This document shows positions 1 to 8,521 of a DNA stretch of 32,067 nucleotides, one piece after another; within the stretch, counting starts at the first letter, position 1, and every line of letters begins with the position of its first letter. The notes under the pieces are model-generated. The model was not told the origin of the DNA, searched no databases, and saw nothing but the letters and a program-made list of their open reading frames with translations. The stretch is taken from the NCBI GenBank assembly GCA_937883785.1, contig CALGDE010000011.1, positions 1-32,067 of the forward strand, in the 5' to 3' direction. A program made the translations under genes and the position numbers. This stretch comes from an uncultured cyanobacterium (GTDB lineage Bacteria; Cyanobacteriota; Cyanobacteriia; CACIAM-69d).

Positions 1-145
1 CTCTAAAAGCCGCTCTATGGCTACCCTTCACAGACTTGTGCCTAATGGATAGATCTCTGGGCAAGAGTTCAACTTTCTGCGCCAGGAATTACGCAGTTTT
101 GAAGTCTTAAAAACCATAAACGTCTCACCGTTTCCAATTAGCGCG

Positions 146-1213
146 GTGATGACTCGAGACAAACAATATCTACTAAGCAAACATCGGGGTAGTTGTAAGG
201 TCTGGAGCCTTAAGACCGGTGAACTGCTGCACAGTACCGAAGAATTTCCTGAATCCTGTCGCAAGATTTATCTTAGTGCGGATGAAAAGATGGTTTATGG
301 AGTGGAGAAGTCATCAGTATATTTTTGGGACTTCCCTTCCCTCAAGTTACGTAAGAAGAGTGGTGAATCACCAGCAAAAAGGCATTTGGACACCATCAGG
401 GTGTTCCCTGGGGCTGTAATGATGGAAGACAATGAGGACGAAAGGTGCAAAGAAGGGTTAATTGAGGAAGTTGTTGAGGATCCTTACCGGAAAAGACTGT
501 ACTTGGCGCGGGGTAAGTACGGCTCTCGATGTTATTGGGATTTGGAGGAAGATCAGTGGAACAGCTCCAGGGATAGTTGGTATTGGGGGGCAGAGGGTTT
601 AGGGATGAATCGGTTTGCTGTCAGTGGTGACGGTGAGATTCTTGTGGGAAGTTATGATAATCGAATCTGGCATGTATCAGAGCAGAGTGAGTCATACTCC
701 GATCACCGTCCCTACTACAAAGTATGGCAACTCTCTGCGGATCATGTATATTCATCTGGAAACAGGGCAAATATCCCGAGGGAATTGTTCAGCTTTTCGA
801 TAGACGATGTAAACCGCAGGAGCCAGAGTAAAAAGCCCTCAAAGAAAGTTATTGCTTGGACCGTTAGCCATGATGGGCAAGTCCTTTATTTGGCTTATTC
901 AGGTGGTGATAACGGTAATCGTGAAATTGAGCAGTGGACAATTGATGGTTCTAAGAGTTTAGGGTTGATGGAAGGGCATAAGGCATCCACAGCCATTCTG
1001 GCCATGCGACCTGATGATAAGGTGCTGGCTAGTTTCGGATCGGAGAGAGAAATTGAGTTTTGGGAACCTTCTACTCGAACAGAACTGCACAGAATAAAAG
1101 ACGACGATAAAATCACAAGCTTTAGATTTAGTGCAGATAGTACCCTGCTTATTACCTGTTCTCGAGACAATAAAACGATTCAGATTTGGGGACGACCTGG
1201 TGTTTTGGACTAG
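146..1213 (+). CDS. WD40-repeat protein, probably 5'-truncated
   Basis: A 355-residue product from ATG 146. Several stretches have beta-propeller blade character, for example VKVWSLKTGELL-like and IQIWGRP near the ends, with GH and W positions spaced about 40 residues apart. The family is a protein-interaction scaffold; no catalytic domain is visible. The start is doubtful. The same frame is open from base 53 and already reads like the first strands of a blade (SFEVLKTINVSPFPISAV) before ATG 146, but it is closed by TAG at 50-52 and has no ATG between. The gene may therefore be a remnant whose 5' part lies in another frame or was lost. G+C is low and no HIP1 site is present, unlike purL next door, so it may be acquired DNA. 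The family call is fairly sure; intactness is not. Confidence 0.65.
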   Translation: MMTRDKQYLLSKHRGSCKVWSLKTGELLHSTEEFPESCRKIYLSADEKMVYGVEKSSVYFWDFPSLKLRKKSGESPAKRHLDTIRVFPGAVMMEDNEDERCKEGLIEEVVEDPYRKRLYLARGKYGSRCYWDLEEDQWNSSRDSWYWGAEGLGMNRFAVSGDGEILVGSYDNRIWHVSEQSESYSDHRPYYKVWQLSADHVYSSGNRANIPRELFSFSIDDVNRRSQSKKPSKKVIAWTVSHDGQVLYLAYSGGDNGNREIEQWTIDGSKSLGLMEGHKASTAILAMRPDDKVLASFGSEREIEFWEPSTRTELHRIKDDDKITSFRFSADSTLLITCSRDNKTIQIWGRPGVLD

Positions 1214-1385
1214 GCGTCATTTCCAGCGTAGGTAGGTGGAAGAAAAGAGTATTTGAAAGAAAAGTAGGCAAGGGTTAAGAGAGAAGAACGACTTCCTAGT
1301 TATCAATACTTAGAGCGCCTGTAGCTGCTCCAAATCTCCGGTAAAATTGGGGCGCTTATTTGACAGGTTTAGCAGGTTCATTTCT

Positions 1386-3725
1386 ATGACCACAGCCCCT
1401 TTTTCCCCGGAAGAGATTGCTGCTGAGGGAATCAAGCCGGAAGAATACGAAGATATCGTTAGCCGCCTTGGTCGTCACCCAAACCGCGCAGAGCTGGGGA
1501 TGTTCGGGGTGATGTGGTCAGAGCACTGCTGTTACAAAAATTCTCGCCCGCTGCTATCCCAATTCCCCACCGAAGGACCGCGCGTTTTGGTGGGACCCGG
1601 TGAAAATGCCGGAGTGGTGGATCTGGGGGATGGGCTGCACCTGGCGTTCAAGGTGGAATCCCATAACCACCCGTCCGCTGTGGAGCCGTTTCAAGGGGCA
1701 GCGACTGGGGTCGGCGGAATTCTTCGGGATATTTTCACCATGGGAGCCCGCCCGATCGCCATCCTCAATTCCTTACGATTTGGCAGCCTGGACGATGCCA
1801 ACACCCGCCGCCTGTTCGAAGGGGTGGTCGCCGGAATTTCCCACTACGGAAACTGTGTGGGGGTGCCGACGGTGGGGGGTGAGGTGTATTTTGACCCCGC
1901 CTACAACGGCAATCCATTGGTTAACGCCATGGCGATCGGTTTGATGGAAACCGATGAAATTGTGAAAGCCGGGGCGTCGGGCATCGGCAACCCAGTGCTT
2001 TACGTAGGCTCCACCACCGGGCGCGACGGCATGGGAGGAGCCAGCTTTGCCAGCGCCGAGCTGAGCGAAGAATCCTTGGACGATCGCCCCGCAGTGCAGG
2101 TAGGCGACCCATTCCTAGAAAAATCCTTAATCGAAGCGTGCCTGGAAGCCTTTAAAACGGGCGCGGTGGTGGCGGCGCAGGATATGGGAGCGGCGGGGCT
2201 CACCTGTTCCACGGCGGAAATGGCGGCGTCCGGCGGCGTGGGCATTGACCTGGATTTGGACAAAATTCCCGAGCGGGAACCGGGGATGGTGCCCTATGAA
2301 TATCTGCTGTCGGAATCCCAAGAGCGTATGTTGTTTGTGGCGGCAGAGGGTCGGGAGCAGGAGCTAATCGATATCTTCCATCGCTGGGGTTTGCAGGCGG
2401 TGGTAGCGGGCAAGGTGATTGAAGAGCCCATAGTGCGCATTTGGTTTGAGGGAAAAATTGCCGCCGAAGTGCCTGCCAATGCGTTAAGCGACAATACGCC
2501 GCTGTATAAGCGCGAAGTGCTAGCGGAGCCTCCTGCCTATGCCCAGGAGGCTTGGAAATGGAGCGTCGACCAGTTGCCCAGTTGCGACGCTTCCGGCATT
2601 GATGGCAAGTCCTGGACTGACGTACTGCAAACCTTGTTAACTACCCCGTCGATCGCCTCAAAAAATTGGGTCTATCGCCAGTACGATCATCAGGTGCAAA
2701 ACAATACGGCGGTGATGCCTGGCGGCGCTGATGCAGCCGTGGTTCGGCTACGTCCCCAGCTTGGAGCTTCGGAGGAGGTGGGCTATGGAAAGGCGATCGC
2801 CGCCACGGTGGACTGTAATTCCCGATATGTATATTTGGATCCCTTCGGTGGCGCAAAAGCCGTCGTCGCCGAAGCCGCCCGCAATCTCTCCTGCGTTGGC
2901 GCAGAACCGATCGCCGTTACCGATAACCTCAACTTCGGCAGCCCAGAAAAGCCCATCGGCTACTGGCAGCTCGCCGAAGCCTGTCGCGGTTTATCGGAAG
3001 GATGCCGCGTATTCGACACGCCCGTAACCGGCGGCAACGTATCCCTATACAACGAAACCCTCGACGCCAGCGGCACCCCCACCGCCATTTATCCCACCCC
3101 CGTTGTGGGCATGGTGGGGGCAGTGGAAGACCTAAGCACGGTGGTCGGACAAGCTTGGCAAGGGGCGGGCAATTCCATCTATCTCCTAGGCGTTCCTATT
3201 AGCCAGATTGCTACTAACGCCGAGACAGTTACCCTGGGAGCTTCTGAATACTTAGCGCAGGTTCATGACACTATCGCCGGGAAGCCGCCCCAAGTGGATT
3301 TTGATCTGGAAAAAGCAGTGCAGGCAGTGTGTCGCGAGGGCATTCGGGCAGGCGTTATCCGGTCCGCACACGATTCGGCGGAGGGCGGCTTGGTAGTGGC
3401 TCTGGCAGAATGCGCGATCGCCGCCAACCAAGGCGCTGCCATAACCTTGGACGCTGCTGAGGGGAGTCGCCTGGACACCGTTTTATTCGCCGAGGGAGGC
3501 GCACGGATTATCGTCACCGTCGCCGCCGATCAAGCTACGGCTTGGGAAGCAACCCTCACCGACAAGCTGCCGAATCGCTGGCAACTTTTGGGAACTGTGT
3601 CTGAAGATGATGACTTTACTGTGGCGATCGCTGGAGAAACCGTGATTCAAACCACCGTCGGAACCATGGCGGAAGGCTGGAATGAGGCGATCGCTCAGAA
3701 GGTAGCCGGCGATGTTGCTCTATGA
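1386..3725 (+). CDS. purL: Phosphoribosylformylglycinamidine synthase subunit PurL
   Basis: ATP-dependent conversion of FGAR to FGAM in de novo purine synthesis, cytosolic, normally working with PurQ and PurS, which are not in this window. From ATG 1386 the product is 779 residues, the size of the small (multi-subunit) PurL class rather than the about 1300-residue single-chain enzyme. Family motifs include [15 protein letters not shown] near the N-terminus, [21 protein letters not shown] (active-site/ATP region), [29 protein letters not shown] and, in the second half-repeat, AHDSAEGGL. An in-frame TTG at 1347 would add 13 residues; I prefer ATG 1386 because [16 protein letters not shown] is where homologues usually begin. 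purF follows on the same strand after about 290 bp, a common cyanobacterial linkage. HIP1 sites are frequent. Confidence 0.97.
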   Translation: MTTAPFSPEEIAAEGIKPEEYEDIVSRLGRHPNRAELGMFGVMWSEHCCYKNSRPLLSQFPTEGPRVLVGPGENAGVVDLGDGLHLAFKVESHNHPSAVEPFQGAATGVGGILRDIFTMGARPIAILNSLRFGSLDDANTRRLFEGVVAGISHYGNCVGVPTVGGEVYFDPAYNGNPLVNAMAIGLMETDEIVKAGASGIGNPVLYVGSTTGRDGMGGASFASAELSEESLDDRPAVQVGDPFLEKSLIEACLEAFKTGAVVAAQDMGAAGLTCSTAEMAASGGVGIDLDLDKIPEREPGMVPYEYLLSESQERMLFVAAEGREQELIDIFHRWGLQAVVAGKVIEEPIVRIWFEGKIAAEVPANALSDNTPLYKREVLAEPPAYAQEAWKWSVDQLPSCDASGIDGKSWTDVLQTLLTTPSIASKNWVYRQYDHQVQNNTAVMPGGADAAVVRLRPQLGASEEVGYGKAIAATVDCNSRYVYLDPFGGAKAVVAEAARNLSCVGAEPIAVTDNLNFGSPEKPIGYWQLAEACRGLSEGCRVFDTPVTGGNVSLYNETLDASGTPTAIYPTPVVGMVGAVEDLSTVVGQAWQGAGNSIYLLGVPISQIATNAETVTLGASEYLAQVHDTIAGKPPQVDFDLEKAVQAVCREGIRAGVIRSAHDSAEGGLVVALAECAIAANQGAAITLDAAEGSRLDTVLFAEGGARIIVTVAADQATAWEATLTDKLPNRWQLLGTVSEDDDFTVAIAGETVIQTTVGTMAEGWNEAIAQKVAGDVAL

Positions 3726-3802
3726 TCAGAACCGTTGTTCGAAACGCCAATCTCAAAACCGCCGACCTTAAAGTTGCCGGTTTCAAAGCTGTCAATCGTT
3801 GA
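3722..3802 (+). CDS. Possible 26-residue basic peptide overlapping the purL stop
   Basis: ATG at 3722-3724 overlaps the purL stop TGA (3723-3725) as ATGA, the usual arrangement for translational coupling. The frame runs 26 codons ([20 protein letters not shown], then FKAVNR) to TGA 3800-3802. The peptide is basic (7 K/R), with no membrane segment. Its stop lies inside the left arm of the hairpin at 3794-3834. I recognise no family. It may be a chance frame, and ATGA overlaps arise by chance fairly often. Confidence 0.2.
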   Translation: MIRTVVRNANLKTADLKVAGFKAVNR

Positions 3803-3834
3803 GTGACTCAATGCTATTCACTCAATCAACGATT
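3794..3834 (+). terminator. Imperfect hairpin downstream of purL
   Basis: AATCGTTGA at 3794-3802 pairs with TCAACGATT at 3826-3834. The inner TGAGTGA and TCACTCA offer an alternative pairing, so the stem can slip. There is no U-tract afterwards, so it could be a processing or attenuation structure between purL and purF rather than a classical terminator. Confidence 0.4.
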
Positions 3835-4017
3835 AGCCTTGAACGTGGATGCGGTACCACAGAAAACTTTCTTCGGATTTCTCGACCTAACCATAACTAT
3901 CAAGACATTTTGTTAAGAAACGTCTAAAATCTGGTTGTCTAAATATCCGGAGCATTTCAAGACCGCGCCCCAGGCGATGGTCTACCAAGCTATTGCCACA
4001 GGAGCGCACTTTTGCCC

Positions 4018-5616
4018 ATGACTTCTCCCGTTGCTGATTCCACCTCCACCCATAAACACCCCCCGGAATCTCTCCCTTACTCCCATTCTTCCAAAGCCCC
4101 CGTTCCCTCGGTCCAGCCCGACCGTCCTGACAAACCAGAGGAAGCCTGTGGCGTATTCGGTCTTTACGCTCCAGAGTCGGAAGTGGCGGCAATGACCTAC
4201 TTTGGGCTGTTTGCGCTCCAACATCGAGGACAAGAATCTGCGGGTATCGCCACCTTTGACGATAGCCGCATTCATTTATATAAGGACATGGGGCTGGTGT
4301 CCCAGGTGTTCAATGAAGACATTTTGGCGAAGCTACCTGGCTATATGGCCATCGGGCACACCCGTTATTCCACCACTGGCAGCAGCAAAATAGCCAACGC
4401 TCAGCCTTTGCAAATTGCCACGAAGCGCGGTGATTTTGCCCTCGCCCACAACGGCAACCTGGTGAACGCCGCCGAGCTACGGGCAGAACTGCGGGAGCAA
4501 GGGGTGTCCTTTGAAACCACTATTGATTCTGAGGCGATCGCCCTGGCCTTGGGTTTAGAAGTGAACGCCGGCTACGACTGGATTGAAGCCGCCTCCCGTG
4601 CCTTTAAACGATGCAGCGGTGCATTTAGCCTGGTGGTGGGTACCCCCGTTGGGTTGATCGGCGCTCGGGATCCCAACGGCGTACGTCCCCTGGTCATTGG
4701 TCGTCTGCCCCAAACGGGTCGCTACGTGCTGTCCTCGGAAACCTGTGGTCTAGATATCGTTGGTGCCGAGTACGTGCGTGATGTGCAGCCTGGAGAGTTA
4801 GTAATTATTAACGAAAGCGGGCTGGAGTCGAAGATGTGGGCCGATGAGCCCAACAAGAAAATGTGCGTGTTTGAAATGATCTATTTCGCCCGCCCTGACA
4901 GCTTGTTCAACAACGAAACTTTGTATTCCTATCGCAAGCGTTTGGGACGACAGTTGGCTGCTGAATCCAAAGTTGAGGCAGATATTGTCATTGGCGTTCC
5001 TGATTCGGGCATTCCGGCGGCGATCGGCTTTTCCGAAGCGTCGGGCATTACCTACGCCGAAGGGCTAATTAAAAACCGCTATGTGGGACGTACTTTTATT
5101 CAACCCACCCAGGCCATGCGGGAAACGGGCATCCGTATGAAGCTCAATCCCTTAAAAGATGTGCTGGACGGGCGGCGGGTGATTATCGTAGACGACTCCA
5201 TTGTGCGAGGCACCACCAGCCGCAAAATCGTGAAAGCCTTGCGAGATGCGGGGGCGAAAGAAGTGCATATGCGCATTTCGTCGCCGCCGGTGACCCATCC
5301 CTGTTTTTACGGGCTGGATACGGATAACCAAGACCAGCTTATTGCCGCCAAGTTGTCCACGGAGGCGATCGCCAAACAAATCGGCGTAGACACCCTGGGC
5401 TACCTTAGCGAAGCAGGCATGTTGGAAGTGACCCAGGACGACGTGGATGGATTCTGCACTGCCTGCTTTAGCGGTAAGTACCCCATTCCCGTACCCCAGT
5501 TACTTCAGCGCTCCAAGCTTATGTTGGAAGAGGTGGCGTCCCATCGAGTGGGGGCGATTACACCGGTACTGGAAGCTCCCATGGAAGCCACGGAGCGAGA
5601 GCCGTTGCCCGTGTAG
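4018..5616 (+). CDS. purF: Amidophosphoribosyltransferase PurF
   Basis: Catalyses the first committed step of purine synthesis: PRPP + glutamine to phosphoribosylamine. From ATG 4018 it has 532 residues. Order: a Ser/Pro/His-rich leader, the N-terminal nucleophile Cys44 (EEACGVFGLYAPE) of a class II glutamine amidotransferase, then the PRTase domain with PRPP loop VIIVDDSIVRGTTS. Four cysteines sit where the 4Fe-4S-type enzymes have them: KMCVFEM, THPCFYG and FCTACF (two). Leader removal before Cys44 is expected from the family, and the 43-residue leader is long. AGGAG at 4000-4004 lies 13 nt from ATG 4018 but 7 nt from an in-frame TTG at 4012, so TTG is a real alternative adding two residues. 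It probably shares a purine regulon with purL. Confidence 0.96.
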   Translation: MTSPVADSTSTHKHPPESLPYSHSSKAPVPSVQPDRPDKPEEACGVFGLYAPESEVAAMTYFGLFALQHRGQESAGIATFDDSRIHLYKDMGLVSQVFNEDILAKLPGYMAIGHTRYSTTGSSKIANAQPLQIATKRGDFALAHNGNLVNAAELRAELREQGVSFETTIDSEAIALALGLEVNAGYDWIEAASRAFKRCSGAFSLVVGTPVGLIGARDPNGVRPLVIGRLPQTGRYVLSSETCGLDIVGAEYVRDVQPGELVIINESGLESKMWADEPNKKMCVFEMIYFARPDSLFNNETLYSYRKRLGRQLAAESKVEADIVIGVPDSGIPAAIGFSEASGITYAEGLIKNRYVGRTFIQPTQAMRETGIRMKLNPLKDVLDGRRVIIVDDSIVRGTTSRKIVKALRDAGAKEVHMRISSPPVTHPCFYGLDTDNQDQLIAAKLSTEAIAKQIGVDTLGYLSEAGMLEVTQDDVDGFCTACFSGKYPIPVPQLLQRSKLMLEEVASHRVGAITPVLEAPMEATEREPLPV

Positions 5617-5648
5617 TGCCGTATAAAAAACATCAAGACTGATGGACT

Positions 5649-5684
5649 AAATTTTAAAACCTGGCACGTTTTAAAATTTGGCAC
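5649..5684. promoter_or_regulatory. Perfect inverted repeat plus 17-nt-period direct repeat
   Basis: AAATTTTAAAAC (5649-5660) and GTTTTAAAATTT (5668-5679) form a perfect 12-bp inverted repeat with a 7-nt loop. The same DNA is also a direct repeat: TTTTAAAAnnTGGCAC at 5652-5667 and again at 5669-5684, period 17. It follows the purF stop by 32 bp and precedes the small exported-protein gene. It could end purF transcripts or be a two-site operator. A weak promoter-like pair (TTGAGG 5688-5693, CAGATA 5711-5716, 17-bp spacer) lies right after it. Confidence 0.45.
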
Positions 5685-5759
5685 ATATTGAGGCGGGGGC
5701 CGGGAAAAGTCAGATAGGGTGAAAGTAAGCTACACACCAATCCTTCAGGGATAGTCCCT

Positions 5760-6152
5760 ATGTTTAACTTTTCTCGTCCCTTCCTCCACGTCCAAAAGTC
5801 CTTTGGTTCTCGCCTTGTGCCCTTGGCTGGAAGTCTAGGGCTAGGGGCCCTTGGTGTTTTGGCGATCGCCGCAGCCCCCGCCAACGCCCAGGGCAATGCG
5901 TCCACCTATCCCGACAGTTTTGTAAATCTATACCTTAAAGATTGCGAAACCAGAACCGCTGCCGATGCGGAGCAACTGGGTATAGAAGTTAGCAAGGTCA
6001 ACGATTTTTGCAAGTGCTCCCTAAAAGAGATGCAATATCGTTACACCTTTGAAGAGGTCCGAGCCCAATCCGGCAATATCGATATTTTAAGCATCGCCTG
6101 TGACTGTGCGAGAGAGCTCGATGTGGGCGATCTTGCAGTTCAATGCCAGTAG
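5760..6152 (+). CDS. Small exported cysteine-rich hypothetical protein
   Basis: 130 residues. The N-terminus has basic residues, then a hydrophobic stretch of Leu, Gly and Ala, and a signal peptidase I type site (PANA/QGN, about residue 44), so the mature protein is expected in the periplasm or thylakoid lumen. The mature part is about 86 residues with seven cysteines in a regular layout: single Cys (KDCE), FCKC, ACDC, and a final QC. These could form disulfides or bind metal; I do not recognise a named domain. ATG 5760 is the natural start because it opens the signal peptide. It runs toward the convergent livG-type gene, whose stop is 61 bp away. Confidence 0.75.
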   Translation: MFNFSRPFLHVQKSFGSRLVPLAGSLGLGALGVLAIAAAPANAQGNASTYPDSFVNLYLKDCETRTAADAEQLGIEVSKVNDFCKCSLKEMQYRYTFEEVRAQSGNIDILSIACDCARELDVGDLAVQCQ

Positions 6153-6213
6153 CAACAATGCCAGTGGCCAACGTAAGCAAGAAGGGGGTCGGGGAAGCTG
6201 ACGAAACTTGCGT

Positions 6214-6987
6214 CTACTCCGCATGTCCCAAATAAGCTTCTAGAACTGCCGTACTTTGCTGAATTTCGCCGGGAGTGCCATCGGCCAAATTTTGCCCCTC
6301 CGCCAGCACCCAAACGTGGTCGCACAGGGACATAATCACGTCCGTATTGTGCTCCACAATTAGGAACGTCAGTCCTTGCTGGTTCCAAAACTGGATGCGA
6401 TCGCAAATTTGGTCAATCAGCGCTGGATTTACCCCCGCCGCCGGCTCATCCAGCAAAACCAACTTCGGATCCGCCATCAGCGCCCGAGCAATTTCCAATA
6501 GTTTTCGCTGCCCCCCCGACAAAGACCCGGCGTAATCCTGCGCCTTCTGATCCAGACCCACATCAGCCAAAATGCCCATCGCTTTTTCCTTAAGCGATCG
6601 CTGCTGTCGGGTGATCAGCCCCGGCTTCAACCACACATCCCAAAATCGCTCCCCCGTTTGCTGCTGGGCTCCCAACAGCATATTTTCCAGCACCGACAGC
6701 CGCGACAATGCCCGCGCCACCTGAAATGTGCGTACCATACCCAGGCGGGCAATATGGTGGGACGGCATATCCTGCACCGCTTTGCCGTTAAACACCACCG
6801 CCCCCGAGTCGGGGTGAATAAAATTCGATAGCAAATTAAATAGGGTGGTTTTTCCAGCGCCGTTGGGACCAATTAGCCCAGTGATGCTGCCAGTGCCGAC
6901 CTGAATCGACGCCCCTTGGACGGCCTTAACCCCGTCAAAATTTTTGTGGAGATCGCGGGCATCAAGGAGGACTGGAATAGCGGTCAT
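6214..6987 (-). CDS. livG: ABC transporter ATP-binding protein, LivG/NatA-type
   Basis: 257 residues. ATPase subunit of a branched-chain or neutral amino acid (HAAT) importer, acting at the inner face of the plasma membrane. Visible motifs: Walker A GPNGAGKTT near residue 40, Q-loop VRTFQ, signature LSGGQRKLLE, Walker B KLVLLDEPAAG, and the H-loop in IVEHN. The DEPAAGVNP stretch and C-terminal ADGTPGEI...AYLG are typical of the LivG subgroup. The permeases, LivF partner and binding protein are not in the window, so the substrate is unknown; urea-type UrtD is a possible relative. ATG 6987 is in family position. A MITE-like repeat lies between it and the upstream kinase gene, so co-transcription is uncertain. 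Confidence 0.92.
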   Translation of the reverse strand: MTAIPVLLDARDLHKNFDGVKAVQGASIQVGTGSITGLIGPNGAGKTTLFNLLSNFIHPDSGAVVFNGKAVQDMPSHHIARLGMVRTFQVARALSRLSVLENMLLGAQQQTGERFWDVWLKPGLITRQQRSLKEKAMGILADVGLDQKAQDYAGSLSGGQRKLLEIARALMADPKLVLLDEPAAGVNPALIDQICDRIQFWNQQGLTFLIVEHNTDVIMSLCDHVWVLAEGQNLADGTPGEIQQSTAVLEAYLGHAE

Positions 6988-7015
6988 AGGGATAGGGAAA
7001 ACTGTGGGGGGACTA

Positions 7016-7140
7016 GGGCGTGTGCTCAGTTAGAGGCCAGAAGCTTCACGCTGGGGGGAATATACGCTCTTTTAAACTAAAAAATGCTAGGGTCTATAAC
7101 CTTGCCGCCCTTAGATGTGGCTTTTAACTGAGCACAGCCC
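7016..7140. mobile_element. MITE-like element, copy 1
   Basis: A 125-bp element bounded by GGGCGTGTGCTCAGTTA (7016-7032) and TAACTGAGCACAGCCC (7125-7140), inverted repeats matching apart from one extra base. A related copy is at 31016-31133. Nothing inside encodes a transposase. The left flank is CTA and the right flank CCA, close to a 3-bp target duplication. Best read as a non-autonomous element mobilised by a transposase elsewhere. Confidence 0.7.
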
Positions 7141-7153
7141 CCAGAGAAGCGAC

Positions 7154-8032
7154 CTAGAGAAGCGATCGCGCCATAGCACTCGCCTGACTGCCGTAGCCGC
7201 CGCCAAATAAATTGAAGTGGTTAAGGATGTGATAGAGATTGTAAAGGGTTTTGCGCTGGTCATAACCGGAATCTAGCGCCCACTCATCGTTGTAGCCTCG
7301 ATAAAATCTGGCGGGAAAGCCTCCAAATAATTCTGTCATTGCCAGGTCCGCCTCGCGATCGCCCCAGTAGGTGGCCGGATCAAAAATCACCGGTCGCCCG
7401 TCGGACGCAATTGCCGCATTACCGGACCACAAATCTCCGTGCAAAATCGACGGCTGCGGATTGTGTCCTGCCAAAAGTGTCGGTACGGCTTCCAACAAAG
7501 ATTCACCCCAAGGGAAATTGCCTCCATTACGCCGCGCCAGCTTGAGCTGAAATCCCAATCGGCGATCGCGAAAAAACTCCACCCAACTTCCCATCCATCC
7601 ATTAGGCTGCGGCGTTGCTCCAATGGTGTTATCTCGGTCCCAGCCAAAGCGAGGATTGTTTTGTTGATCCTCATTGCGCCACCGATGCATCGCCGCCAGC
7701 GATCGCCCCATCGCCTCCCACGCCTCAGGACCGCGCCCTGCCAAGTCCAACCACTCCAAAACGATGTAAGACGAACTTTCCGCCACCCCCCAACACAAAG
7801 GCGTTGGGATAGCGATCGCCCCCGCCTGGCGCATTTCCCTCAACCCCAGCGCTTCCGCCTCAAACATCCCCAAGCGCTCTGCCCGGTTCAACTTTACAAA
7901 AAACGCCCGCCTCGTCGAATCTTGCAATCGGTACGCCTGATTAATGCAGCCTCCACCCACGGAGCGGCGCTCCACATTCCCCAGCTCTTGACCCGTTGTC
8001 TGAGCGATCGCCCCTGCAATCACATCCCACAT
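7154..8032 (-). CDS. Fructosamine kinase family protein
   Basis: 292 residues from ATG 8032. Matches the fructosamine-3-kinase/ketosamine-kinase fold, related to aminoglycoside and choline kinases, which phosphorylates sugar adducts on proteins or small molecules for repair. Motifs: early SVGGGCINQAY (nucleotide loop), VKLNRAE (ATP lysine), the catalytic LHGDLWSGN, and VIFDPATYWGDREADLAMTELFGGF, where the Asp of FDP binds metal. An in-frame GTG at 8041 has AGGAGG (8047-8052) 5 nt upstream and could be the true start; ATG 8032 gives the MW... N-terminus I expect for cyanobacterial homologues and still has AAGG 8 nt upstream. The substrate is not deducible. Confidence 0.9.
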   Translation of the reverse strand: MWDVIAGAIAQTTGQELGNVERRSVGGGCINQAYRLQDSTRRAFFVKLNRAERLGMFEAEALGLREMRQAGAIAIPTPLCWGVAESSSYIVLEWLDLAGRGPEAWEAMGRSLAAMHRWRNEDQQNNPRFGWDRDNTIGATPQPNGWMGSWVEFFRDRRLGFQLKLARRNGGNFPWGESLLEAVPTLLAGHNPQPSILHGDLWSGNAAIASDGRPVIFDPATYWGDREADLAMTELFGGFPARFYRGYNDEWALDSGYDQRKTLYNLYHILNHFNLFGGGYGSQASAMARSLL

Positions 8033-8224
8033 AGTCCCCACCTTCTCCTCCTAATCCCCAGAAGCTAAACCCTAAAAACCATTTCAGGCACCATCAATAC
8101 TCCAGACGGCAAGCGCCAGCCGCCAACAGCCTTAAGAAGATAATCAGCCAAAAAGGTGACCAGGCAGCAAGACCAAGGAACAGCCGATAGGCACTGGGAC
8201 GAACATAGCCAGAATAAAACTACC

Positions 8225-8521
8225 CTACCCTCGCACGAACTCCTTCTGCCGAGGATCATCATCAGCAGTATCCAAAAGATCGGCCAAGTGAGATGGTAGC
8301 TGAGACATGTACATTTCGATACGTTCCATCCCCGCATGTAGACACCGGTCCAGGGACGGGTAACTGCGTCGATCAGAATCTATTGCATCCCAAGAATCAG
8401 GCTCAACAATAGCGAAAGAATAACCTCCCCCAAGGGCTGACAATGGGACCACCAGAAGCCCTCGATATAGACGAGACTTACTGAACAATACGTGCTTGTA
8501 CAATGAGCAACCGTGACTCAT
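8225..8521 (-). CDS. Small conserved-looking hypothetical protein
   Basis: 98 residues. The core is GGGYSFAIVEPDSWDAIDSDRRSY followed by PSLDRCLHAGMERIEMYMSQ, a beta-strand/turn then amphipathic helix with sensible protein composition. That makes this frame more credible than the overlapping frames on the same strand. I recall similar short cyanobacterial proteins with the SFAI...D...YPSL pattern but cannot name a family. No signal peptide or membrane segment. It lies about 190 bp upstream of the fructosamine-kinase gene in the same direction. Start ATG 8521 is the first in frame; a start at a later Met cannot be excluded. Confidence 0.6.
   Translation of the reverse strand: MSHGCSLYKHVLFSKSRLYRGLLVVPLSALGGGYSFAIVEPDSWDAIDSDRRSYPSLDRCLHAGMERIEMYMSQLPSHLADLLDTADDDPRQKEFVRG

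Noticed and set aside
1360-1388. TTGACA (1360-1365) as the purL -35 box
   Set aside because: The matching -10 position falls on the start codon itself (TCTATG), leaving no room for a leader.
8065-8337. 90-residue minus-strand frame
   Set aside because: Cys/Trp/Leu-rich composition and overlap with the more protein-like 8225-8521 frame.
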